DNA from: Roridomyces roridus
Lineage: Eukaryota; Basidiomycota; Agaricomycetes; Agaricales; Mycenaceae
Assembly: GCA_029378245.1 (NCBI GenBank)
Contig: JARKIF010000001.1
Span: 3,906,001 to 3,970,000 of the forward strand
Length of the DNA stretch: 64,000 nt
Direction: 5' to 3'
Shown: one piece after another, positions 55,976-64,000 of the stretch
Layout: each line of letters starts with the position of its first letter
How positions within the stretch are numbered: the first letter of the stretch is position 1
Made by a program: the position numbers and the translations under genes
Notes under the pieces: model-generated
Database searches by the model: none
The model's input: only the letters and a program-made list of their open reading frames with translations
Told to the model about the DNA's origin: nothing

Positions 55976-56425
55976 ATGAATTTCTCTTCACCCTGCCCTC
56001 ATCTCTTGGAAAGTAATGATTCAGATGCGCCTCTGGACGCAGAAATTCCTACAATTCGCCAATACATTTTCGCCAGCCACTCGTCAGGAAAACTGGTGGA
56101 TGATGCATAGGACTGCATAGCACCATACATAGTGCCCATATAGCTACATCCCTGCTATGCAGCACTATACAGCAAAATCCTCATACTCCGCCAATACATC
56201 TCCCAGAGCCAGTCGCGCATGGGCCGTCGGCCCGTCCATGCTTGGCATGATACGATACCGCCATCTGCAGCAGAGGCTCCGCACGCTGCGACTTCTCTCG
56301 CCGGATCGCTCTCCCAACCGCGATTGCAGGAGCAGTTGGCGAACGAGTTTCCAGAGTTGGATGTTGCGATTTTGTGTTACACAGAGAGCGAGACGTTTCA
56401 GCGCGAGTGCTGGATGCCAGTGTGA
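55976..56425 (+). pseudogene. Second F-box protein relic
   Basis: MNFSSPCPHLLESNDSDAPL and AEIPTIRQYIFA match the start of the intact gene at 61145; a stop follows. Further on, QYISQSQSRMGRR repeats N-terminal material, then about 60 codons of 3' material (MIRYRHLQQRLRTLRLL, ANEFPELDVAIL) follow. The F-box and most repeats are gone. The promoter motif AACGCAAAGCATGTACGC is shared with the relic at 47388. Confidence 0.65.
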
Positions 56426-56619
56426 ACGAGTGGTTGTTGAGAAATCTGTACGCAGTGGGTCTTTTTGTGCATTTTCTTTACATAACAGTTGAAACCAAGA
56501 CAAAATGTTACTACTATTAGCATAAAGGACACGATACGTACATGCTACTACTTCAACTTTCCGCAACTTACCGCAAGCAGGTAGATATTTTTTTGCAACC
56601 TTCAACTTCTTGACCCGAT

Positions 56620-58660
56620 TCATAAACGGATGGTCATCGGACTGTTCACGGTCATACCAGAGATATCTCCCACACTAACACCAGAAATTTTGAGTTGCGG
56701 GCGAGGCTCTGGAAGCGGGTACACATTGCGCAACAACCTCTGGAATTTCTTCGCCCGATTCTTCTTCTTGGCCAATTCCGGAAACAGTCCAAGCACGTAC
56801 TCGTACAGCTTTCCCGATACACAGGCTTCATGCAGCTTGAGCGGATTGGCATCCCGGCGCTCGAATATATCCCTGTAGAGATTTCTCAGGTCATGGTACT
56901 CGCTGTCCGACGCGCAGTACGCAAACCCATAGTCCGCATTCACGGACGGAATCAGGTGAGCGCGGGTTGCCTGCGTGGCCAGCACATGCTGTTTCAGGTC
57001 CCAGACCGATTTGAACAAGATAGGAGAGCGGGACAAGACGTCCTCGAGATACGGATGGATGATACGACGCCCACGAAGGTTGTGAGCGTCAAACAGGTCA
57101 GCCAACTTGGAGGTGCGGTAGGCGTTGAAGAATGCATCGAACGAACACCAGTCGGTGAGCATCCGATAGGTCTGCGACAGGAATCGCTCCTCCTCTTCGT
57201 CCTGGCAGGCGCAAAATCCAAAGTTCACCCAATACTCCAAGTCCGGCCCCGGATGGCAAACCTGCAGGCTCGAAATGAAGCGGAACACGTCCGCTTTTGT
57301 TTGAGGCCATGTTTTGCCGATAATAGACAATATTTCCTCGGCGTTTTGTGAGGGGACGTCGCCTACACGCTGCCACAATGCAACCATTGCCGCGCGGATT
57401 TTCGCGGCATCTGAGATACCAGGCTCCGGGGCAGGTGCAGACGGGTCGAATGTATGCTGGTTTTCGTTGAACCAGGAAATGATGTTGTAGGTTTTCCCGA
57501 AGTGAAGGCGATCGAGCAACGCTTTCAACTCTGGGTAGAGATTCCCTGCACGCTGCCATCCCATAAGTTCGCGTGGGCGAATTCCTTCATCGAAGACGAC
57601 CCGATAGACTTCCTGCAGGACGGCCTTGCCCCGGTCATCGACGCGCGTGAATCCGAACTCTGCTAGAATACCCAAATCATCGGGCAGCCTTCGACGATGG
57701 ATCGCGGCTCGCAGATGTTCTGCACTGGTGATAGAGCGCCCCGAAATTGCATAGCAGTCGACCAAGTGACCGCTCCAGTCATCCTTCTGGCATTTTTGGC
57801 TGCAATACCAAACCCTCTTGCACCCCGCGCATCGCACACCCGCGGAAACGCCACAGGAGGCGCACAGATGACGGGCTGGGATGGATACCGAAACAAGCGC
57901 CGTGGGGCTTGGCTCAAATACATCGAGGTGCTTCAGAAACCATGGATAATAGAGGCCTCGGGCCTGGACCGGAGTCGGCTGTAGCAACTTTGAGCAAGTT
58001 GTAATGGCAAAAATGGCGCGGTACTCACCTCATAAAGGGCTTTAATATTTTCTACCATGGTCCCCGAGATCCTCCATTCGTGAAGGGTACTTGGCTTGAC
58101 ATTATGGTACTTCAGGATACCGATATAAAGACCGAACAGCATCGTTTTATCGTGCGGGGTGCGTACGCGGGTGAAGAAATAGTCTTCGTTTGTTTGTGGG
58201 TCGTCGGGGAATAGATCATTGAACGTGGCAGTCGCGAGGTGGTCCGCAGTAGTGAGCGGCCGACAAGGATTCGCACAACGGCGGACGTGCCAGTCTGCCG
58301 ACTGCTCCAAACAAGAAGGGCTGCAGTATCTCTCGGTGCAACCGGGGCACTCGTAGGCGGGTGGTTCTGTGAGATTCGCTCCACACCAGTCGCATTCGAA
58401 GCGGAGAGGAGAGGGCGTGTTTTCACGAGGAGCCTCCTCCGAGTCGTCCTCTGCCGCACGCTCCGGCTCCTCGCTCGGCGTGTGCTCTGCAGATCTCATG
58501 AATAAGAGGCCTCGAGTTGTCCACTGCCTAAGAACTCACCGATCGGAGGCCCAGCATCGAGTACCGGAGAAGGATCACTGAGTGCTGAGTACACAGCGTC
58601 AGTAGCGGTCGTGACCACCGCTGTAACAGTGGAGGCGATTGCCCAGAAGGCTCGAGACAT
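56620..58660 (-). CDS. Double MYND zinc-finger protein
   Basis: Three exons phase exactly: 58660-58540, 58486-58029 and 57978-56620, about 645 residues. The N-terminus is hydrophobic (MSRAFWAIASTVTAVVTTAT). A first zinc finger (CDWCGANL...YECPGC...YCSPSCLEQSADWHVRRC) and a second (CASCGVSAGVRCAGCKRVWY, CSQKCQ...H...C) have the C-x2-C…C-x2-C…C-x3-C…H-x3-C spacing of MYND domains, which bind proline-rich peptides. The remaining 400 residues have no domain I know, though the MYND1 follow-on block (RPLTTADHLATATF) resembles the one after MYND2 (RSITSAEHLRAAIH), suggesting an internal duplication of MYND plus helical region. The gene looks intact. Confidence 0.85.
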
Positions 58661-59750
58661 AGAGCACAAGAAAAAAGAGCTTAGAGAAGGGAGCGCTCAG
58701 AGTGCGACAGCCTCGTGTGTCCAGAGGCGCTGATAAGGTGGGGCAAGTGCCCCGAAGCGCCCGGCGTGTTGCTTTCCTAAATAAAAAATGGGAGAGTATG
58801 CGAGAACCCATGTCGGACTGTCCGCTTGAAGCACGAGGGGAATCATGAGGGTCCGATCTTTTAGTTTATGATCACCGACCGACCCCGGCGGGCGTTATCG
58901 ACGAAAAACGGGAAAAAACACTGTTGCAGCTACTAGAACGTGGCGTGGTACATACACTAAGGACACGGACAGGCCGCAAGAGTAACTGCGAAAGGAATGA
59001 TAACAAGATTCCACATAGTAGACTCGTCAAGTGAGAACAGCACGCTACAGGTCCGATCTCCGCACCGCGCCATTATCCAGCGAGCACGGCGACGACGAGC
59101 TTTATTAGCCTCGCACGCTGTGAACCATGGCGTGCACAGCTTCAAGCGAATTCACCACCGGCCAGCGACGGAAGACCATCGCAATGACTCGGGCACGGTA
59201 CCAGTAGCCTGTCCCGCACGAGGTCTTCCCATGCCCGACAAAGCAAAATCGAAGAAAGAGATCAATGTGCTTACATAAACATCAGCGTCAAGCCGGAAGA
59301 TGCTCTTCCTTCAAAAGACGTCGCTGTCAGGCAATCCATGGGAGGGAGAGCAAGGAGTAGACGCACATGAATGCCCACCCCACAGCTCCGAGGCAGTTTT
59401 GAGGTCAACGACGCGCCATTCCTATCTGAAGGTCCAGTCAGCAAAAGACACCAAGACAGATCAAGACGCGGAGGAGGAGAGGAGAGGGATCAGCTGGAGT
59501 GCCCGAAGAAAATGAGCTGGCGGGCATTTTCGGCAGAGAGGTACGAAGACCGTCGTGTAAAGCATCATGCGAGGCGGAAATGTAGGGAGAGGGGGCGAGG
59601 ATAGAAGAGCGGACTCACAGCGGAGGCGACACGAGCGAGCAAGACCTCGGCTACGGAAGCGGTGGATGATGCTCCTTGTCGTCAACGGTAGAAGGTACCT
59701 GGAAGTAGGCGTCAGAATGGACTCGGAGCGGAGACGCAGAAGGAGGGATC

Positions 59751-59794
59751 AGATTTTCAATGATCTCGACACGAATGTTAAGACAGGGATAACT
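59751..59794 (-). repeat. Exon-like module, copy 1
   Basis: Preceded by a TTTTCAG acceptor, this module reads TTATCCCTGTCTTAA followed by GTCGAGA…ATTGAAAATCTGATCC. The same module with few changes is at 60391-60434, about 640 bp away in the same orientation. Confidence 0.6.
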
Positions 59795-60390
59795 GAAAAG
59801 GTATAGACTCATCGTCGAAGGCAAAAGGGCCTGCGAGGAGGGAAGGACTGGACACTCACGCGGCGGCGATAACGAGGCACGTTGGTAAGGTATACCGAGG
59901 GGACGATCAAAGTCCGCCTGTGAAGGAGCCTTAGAGGAGGACGAGGAACTACGAAGGCTGAATGCTAGGCGTGTGGCTGCAAACAAGTTTGCAGCGATTC
60001 AGAGCGACATCAGGGAGCTGCGGGAAACAATATCAGTGAGCCCATAGTAGATGGGGAAGCAGCTGGGATATTCACCTAGCGAGGAGCACGTTCGGACTAA
60101 AACCCTTTGGGACAGTCGGTGCGAGGACGCTCTCCGGAGGACGTCGGCGATGACGACCCGAGATGGGAAGAGGCACGGGCAGCCCATAGGTCGCGGTGAG
60201 GGAGAGAGCAGTCTACAACGGTCATGAGTACGTCGGTGAAGGACAGGACGGGGAGGGCGGCTACTCACGGCATTCACGGAACCGCCGAGGGTACTTGCGG
60301 AACATCCGCAACGGACGAACGGCAACGCATCTGAATAAGTGATGTCAACAAGGTCGCGGAAGACATGGAGGCGGAAAAGAAGGGAAGGAT

Positions 60391-60434
60391 CAGATTTTCA
60401 ATATTCTCGACAAAGGGATTAAGACAGGGATAAC
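60391..60434 (-). repeat. Exon-like module, copy 2
   Basis: Second copy of the module at 59751-59794, likewise preceded by TTTTCAG on the minus strand. The flanking intron-like sequence (ATCTTTTCAG, GATGAGCCT) is also similar, so the duplicated unit is longer than the exon. Confidence 0.6.
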
Positions 60435-61144
60435 TGAAAAGATAAAGGCTCATCACAGAGGGCGAGGCCGCTCGAGGACTGGGATGAATCGGATACTCAC
60501 GGACATGCATCCCGATGTGGACGAGGTCAGAGATTCCGACGTGGCAAACCCGCAGACACGATCTGCGCTGGAGATACCTGTAAGGTGGGTCAGAAAGGCA
60601 TGAAGGACAAGAGCGAGGGATGAGGAATGCGGAATCAGAATATTTCGAAAAATACAGCCATGGAATTGTCGTCAGTGCCTTGCGGCTCAGGCGGTAATTC
60701 CTATATCTCGTCGTGTGGTGGTGGAGGCATACAGCTGGAGTACTCACCATGTCCGAATGCGCTACAGCAGCAGAACCAGTTGGAGCCGCCACGGATAGCC
60801 AACGACATTCCCTGGGTGGCATTGTCTGGATGAAGAGTCAGTAACTCGACGTGGTTGAGGACGAGAAGACGAAGGAAAAGTTCAGGGTAACTATGACATG
60901 GGTCATGGTCCCAGGTCTGGTAAAGACGCGGAGACTCGAAAAAAAAGTAGGAAAATTATGTATCACGCAAAGCAGGACGCAGAGGAGAAAGACACGACAC
61001 ATACCATCGAAGGTGAACGCTGGATATCGTGGCATGGAGGAGCGATAAAGAGCAGAGCCAAGTCAACGGCGCCGTTGACCGTTGGCAATGTCGTGGTGGA
61101 AGACAAGAAAAAAGTTGGTCGATGCACTGCCACTGATCGGAGAC

Positions 61145-62692
61145 ATGACCGGAACCTCCTCCTCACCCTGCACCCATCTCTTGCAGTCCAACGAAGCGCC
61201 CACCGAGGCAGAAATTCCACCCATTCAACTCTTCATCTCCGAAAATCAGTCGCGTTTGGATGCACTCGACGTGCAGATCGACGACCTCCGTGCCCAGATG
61301 CAGCGCCTACAGTCTGAGCGCGCCACCGTTGAGGATTGCATCCACAGCCATCGCGCAGTTCTTTCAGCCGTCCGGCGTGTTCCTCACGAGCTAATAACCG
61401 AGATATTTGTCTGGACACTAGGCGGACAGACGTGGTTTCGTCCTCCTTGGTATCTTGCATTCATTTGCAGGTCTTGGAGAGGGATCGCGCTCTCCACTCC
61501 ATGCCTGTGGAGCTTCCTCCTTCTTGGAGGCACACCCCCTCATTCCCTCGCACGCACCTCCAGCATTCTCGAAACCTTACTTTACCGATCCTCCAATGCA
61601 CCACTCGACATAATGATCTCTTGCTACGCGTGGGATATGTATGCTGCCCAGCTTGACATGCTGTCGGCACACAGAAATCGCTGGCGCACTCTCCGCATCC
61701 ACACCCAGACCTGTGCAAAGTCTCCAGGTATTTTCAATTGCCGCTGGCTCGCGGGAGTCAAGGGCCAGCTCTCGCAGCTCATGACGTTTGAATACATCAC
61801 TTCTGAACAATCGAATGAAGCGGCCGATGGGAAGAAAGACCTCCACTTCCTCTCAGTGGCTCCTCGCCTCCGCCGCTTGTTCCTCACTTCACCTTCCACC
61901 ACTATCTTTTCGCCCCAACTACTCTTTCCTTCGACCCAAATTACCCATTACTTCGCGAAATCCAAAGCGGCGGTTCATCGCGAAATCCTGTCCGCTGCAC
62001 CGAACCTAGTTGAATGTATTCTCGCCTGCGGGAACAGTTACAAAACGTCGGAGCCCTCCCTGCCCACGAATGGGATTGTATCACTCCCCCGTCTGCGCCG
62101 ACTCCGCGTCGAGAATAGCTCCATATTGGAACATCTCTCGGCGCCATCGCTGCAACATTTGGTCCTGCAGGGCAACTTTGACGCTGCCCCCTCTTTCGTC
62201 GAACGGTCTTCATGCGTTCTACAGCAGCTCATGTTCACGGGGCGCTCGAACTCTCCAGCCAGCACCTTTTTGAGCCTGCTCCTAGCTCTCCCAAAGCTCG
62301 AGCACCTCATCTCCGAAATGGGGCAATATCTCGTTGCCGACCCACCATCCATAACCGAAGTAGTCCGGAGCGGCATGACAATCACAGATTCCCCAGACGA
62401 CCTCTTACCCAATCTCAAACTACTCGCGTGTTTTTGGAGCGACGATAAATCTGCAGACGAGATGGAATCCCTTTGGACGATGATAGAATCTCGCCACGGG
62501 CCCAGTTCTGTCCACCCGCTGCAAACCTTCCGTTTGCTCGTGGAGCCCTGGTCTTCGGGTTGGACGAAGGAGGCGCAGAACATTATCAATGAGTTTGATG
62601 GGATGGACGCCAAACTTCTGTCTGGGAGAGATAAGCAGTGTTTTCTGGATGAGCACCATGGTTTCCCGGAGTACGGCTTTCGCTGGAATTAA
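61145..62692 (+). CDS. F-box protein with N-terminal coiled coil
   Basis: Single-exon gene of 515 residues starting MTGTSSSPCTHLLQSNEAPT; a longer frame upstream lacks a good ATG and the relics at 47388 and 55976 begin at the same point. A heptad-like coiled coil (LDALDVQIDDLRAQMQRLQS) leads into the F-box (VLSAVRRVPHELITEIFVWT). Leucine-rich repeat-like segments follow (APRLRRLFLTSPS, VSLPRLRRLRVENSSIL, APSLQHLVLQGNF, LLLALPKLEHLI). This layout is typical of the large agaricomycete F-box family. It is expected to recruit targets to an SCF ubiquitin ligase. It is intact, in contrast to its two relics in the window. Confidence 0.88.
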   Translation: MTGTSSSPCTHLLQSNEAPTEAEIPPIQLFISENQSRLDALDVQIDDLRAQMQRLQSERATVEDCIHSHRAVLSAVRRVPHELITEIFVWTLGGQTWFRPPWYLAFICRSWRGIALSTPCLWSFLLLGGTPPHSLARTSSILETLLYRSSNAPLDIMISCYAWDMYAAQLDMLSAHRNRWRTLRIHTQTCAKSPGIFNCRWLAGVKGQLSQLMTFEYITSEQSNEAADGKKDLHFLSVAPRLRRLFLTSPSTTIFSPQLLFPSTQITHYFAKSKAAVHREILSAAPNLVECILACGNSYKTSEPSLPTNGIVSLPRLRRLRVENSSILEHLSAPSLQHLVLQGNFDAAPSFVERSSCVLQQLMFTGRSNSPASTFLSLLLALPKLEHLISEMGQYLVADPPSITEVVRSGMTITDSPDDLLPNLKLLACFWSDDKSADEMESLWTMIESRHGPSSVHPLQTFRLLVEPWSSGWTKEAQNIINEFDGMDAKLLSGRDKQCFLDEHHGFPEYGFRWN

Positions 62693-62744
62693 GACGCTTC
62701 TTCCCTGTACTTTGCTAATTATTTTGTACACAAGGGATCTCATC

Positions 62745-62885
62745 ATGCTGCCCGAGGGAATCATCTCCGAGAACCTGTCTCCCGCCCTCAAAATGCCCGA
62801 AGGACTCTTCTCAGCTAGCTCGAATGTGGTCGTGTCCCACATGTACTTGACACTTGCGTTTGCTCGTACCCATTTGTTACTCTGA
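62745..62885 (+). pseudogene. N-terminal relic of an F-box family gene
   Basis: MLPEGIISENLSPALKMPEG, then LFS, matches the start of the A/BC family (MLPDEIIS.ILSPALKVPEELF). Similarity ends within about 30 codons and the frame runs into the opposite-strand F-box gene. It is a truncated fragment left by rearrangement. Confidence 0.6.
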
Positions 62886-62913
62886 GCAAAATAATAATAA
62901 TCCGACGCTACTT

Positions 62914-64000
62914 TCAAGCTGCCTTTCGTGTCTTCCCAGTCTTCAACCGCGGAGCCCACGCTCGCCCCCAGTAATCCGTCATCTTGACATTCTTCTTCAG
63001 CAGCGACTCGGCGAACGGCACGACTTTGCTCTTTGCAACGTCGCGTCTGTAGCGTTGGTAAGCCGGGCTGAGCGTCACAGAAAGATGGATGGATAAATAA
63101 TCGTACTCGGTGGTAGGCCAAAAGAAACGATCGACGAGAATCTGCCTAAGAGCTGGGAACTTCGTCCCATCAAATTTGATGTCGTTGAGGTTCCTTTATT
63201 ATATAGAAAATCAACCTAATCCACGGTGAAAGAAATGCCTATACGTTGGAAGGTCCTTCAATGACACCTTTTTCAAAGCTTTGTGTGGACTCTCCACCGG
63301 TAATTGACCGAGTTTACAGTCCTAGTATGTGGTTCAGCATTCGTTAATATCCAACACGGGAAGCAATCAACGCACAGCGAGGAATTTGAGATCAACGAGG
63401 TTCGGGCATGAATCTAGACTGGGCAAGCTAGAGACTGGCATGTTCAACGTTAGATGCAGCAACCTTTCTCCATGTGCATTGAAGAATCTGAGGATTGTAT
63501 TCCTTTCGGAATAGTACGGCTTTAGAATAACGGTGTGGAGGGATTCCGATCTGCAAGTACTTTCTCAGCAAGCGCCGCACATAACTTCAGTAACCACCTG
63601 AGCTCACCTCACATCCGCGAAAAAATGCAGAAGAGCGCCCGTCGTATCTTTATGGATGGACAGCGTTTGCAGGGCCGGAAATGTATCTGGCGCCAACGTC
63701 CGATCCGCTGCCTTCAAATCATTCCCACCAATCTCCAGATGACGGAGCGCAGAGAGGGGCGCCAGTGGAGTTAGACTTCCTCCGGGTATAAGGGAAATCG
63801 AAAGCTTCCGCAGAGAATGCCCGGCAGTGTTTGCCAGAAGCTCCAAGGTCGCCACCGAGATGTGCTCGTAACCATTGATGGTCACAGGACTGAACACCTC
63901 CAGATTAGTCGCGTGACCACAGATGGCGTGTATGGGGTCAACAATATCGTTTGAAACTGGCCGGTTTTCGGACAAGTAACAGAAAGTAAAAATATGGCGA
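62914..64000 (-). CDS. F-box family protein I, 3' part (runs off the window)
   Basis: Exons on the minus strand give ATNLEVFSPVTINGYEHISV, AGHSLRKLSISLIPGGSLTP, LSALRHLEIGG and FPALQTLSIHKDT. Then come NAHGERLLHLTLNM, CPNLVDLKFLA, FPALRQILVDRFFWPTTEYD, VAKSKVVPFAESLLKKNVKM and the basic end PRLKTGKTRKAA, with the stop at 62914. These match the LRR half and tail of gene A. The F-box end lies beyond 64000. No lesion was seen in the visible part. Confidence 0.78.

Larger units (their letters stand above)
58957..60822 (-). other. Possible gene with duplicated small exons
   Basis: The region has regularly spaced splice-like sites on the minus strand. A first exon could start at 60822 (MPPRECRWLSVAAPTGSAAV). 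Short exons follow, such as YLQRRSCLRVCHVGISDLVH, and two copies of a module beginning YPCLN and containing IENLI. A last open stretch ends WNLVIIPFAVTLAACPCP at 58957. Frames do not join into one convincing protein, and I cannot name a family. It could equally be non-coding or decayed. Confidence 0.25.

Noticed and set aside
58957..60822. A pheromone-receptor (STE3-like) gene
   Set aside because: Considered because of short hydrophobic exons, but no continuous seven-helix protein can be assembled.

Overview
The window looks like a stretch of an agaricomycete (mushroom-forming basidiomycete) nuclear genome. The coding genes are split by many short introns of about 40-60 nt with GT...AG ends. 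The gene families are ones I associate with that lineage: a Plavaka-type KDZ transposase, a DUF6698-like protein, lineage-expanded F-box/leucine-rich proteins, TKL-type kinases and a Spa2/GIT-homology (SHD) kinase. I see no rRNA, no confident tRNA and no prokaryotic features. All identifications come from reading the sequence and from recalled family patterns; no database search was run.

Layout. 0-3.3 kb: transposon ends, and an F-box-like pseudogene (- strand) split by a hAT-type miniature element with a perfect 8-bp target duplication. 3.8-8.0 kb: a decaying Plavaka/KDZ transposase (+). 8.1-12.6 kb: a DUF6698-like gene (+) whose last-but-one recognisable intron holds a 2.6-kb element with long terminal inverted repeats. 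12.6-15.7 kb: gene-poor repeat zone with a TA-flanked 273-bp MITE. 15.7-21.6 kb: F-box gene A (-), then a Ran1-like Ser/Thr kinase (+) and an F-box gene (+). 22-24.6 kb: a small conserved-looking protein (+) and a secreted type-B carboxylesterase (-). 25.1-30.1 kb: one F-box gene (-) split by two independent TA-target (Tc1/mariner-like) elements. 30.3-32.6 kb: F-box gene D (-). 32.9-40.7 kb: two paralogous head-to-head genes encoding an N-terminal multi-pass membrane region, a degenerate NACHT-like region, a TKL kinase and a conserved C-terminal domain. 40.8-43.3 kb: a basidiomycete kinase-like protein with a C-terminal membrane anchor (-). 43.9-47.1 kb: a second, inverted and frameshift-damaged copy of the 18.4-21.6 kb kinase/F-box pair. 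47.4-48.2 kb: F-box pseudogene. 48.3-50.7 kb: F-box gene F, a close duplicate of D. 51.4-55.9 kb: an uncharacterised gene and an SHD-TKL kinase (-). 56-58.7 kb: a decayed F-box relic (+) and a double-MYND protein (-). 59-60.8 kb: a possible gene with duplicated exon modules. 61.1-62.7 kb: intact F-box protein (+). 62.7-64 kb: an F-box N-terminal relic (+) and the 3' half of another F-box gene (-).

How it fits together. The region is a rapidly evolving cluster built by segmental duplication: an inverted pair about 3.4 kb long and a direct pair about 2.4 kb long. It is being eroded by DNA transposons. In three F-box genes or gene remnants the pre-insertion coding sequence can still be read exactly across the insertion. 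The F-box proteins would act as substrate receptors of SCF ubiquitin ligases. The most unusual genes are the divergent pair sharing a 413-bp intergenic region (36593-37005), which resemble membrane-anchored NLR-like proteins that have lost the ATP-binding motifs but kept an apparently active kinase. That pair is my best candidate for an undescribed signalling system.
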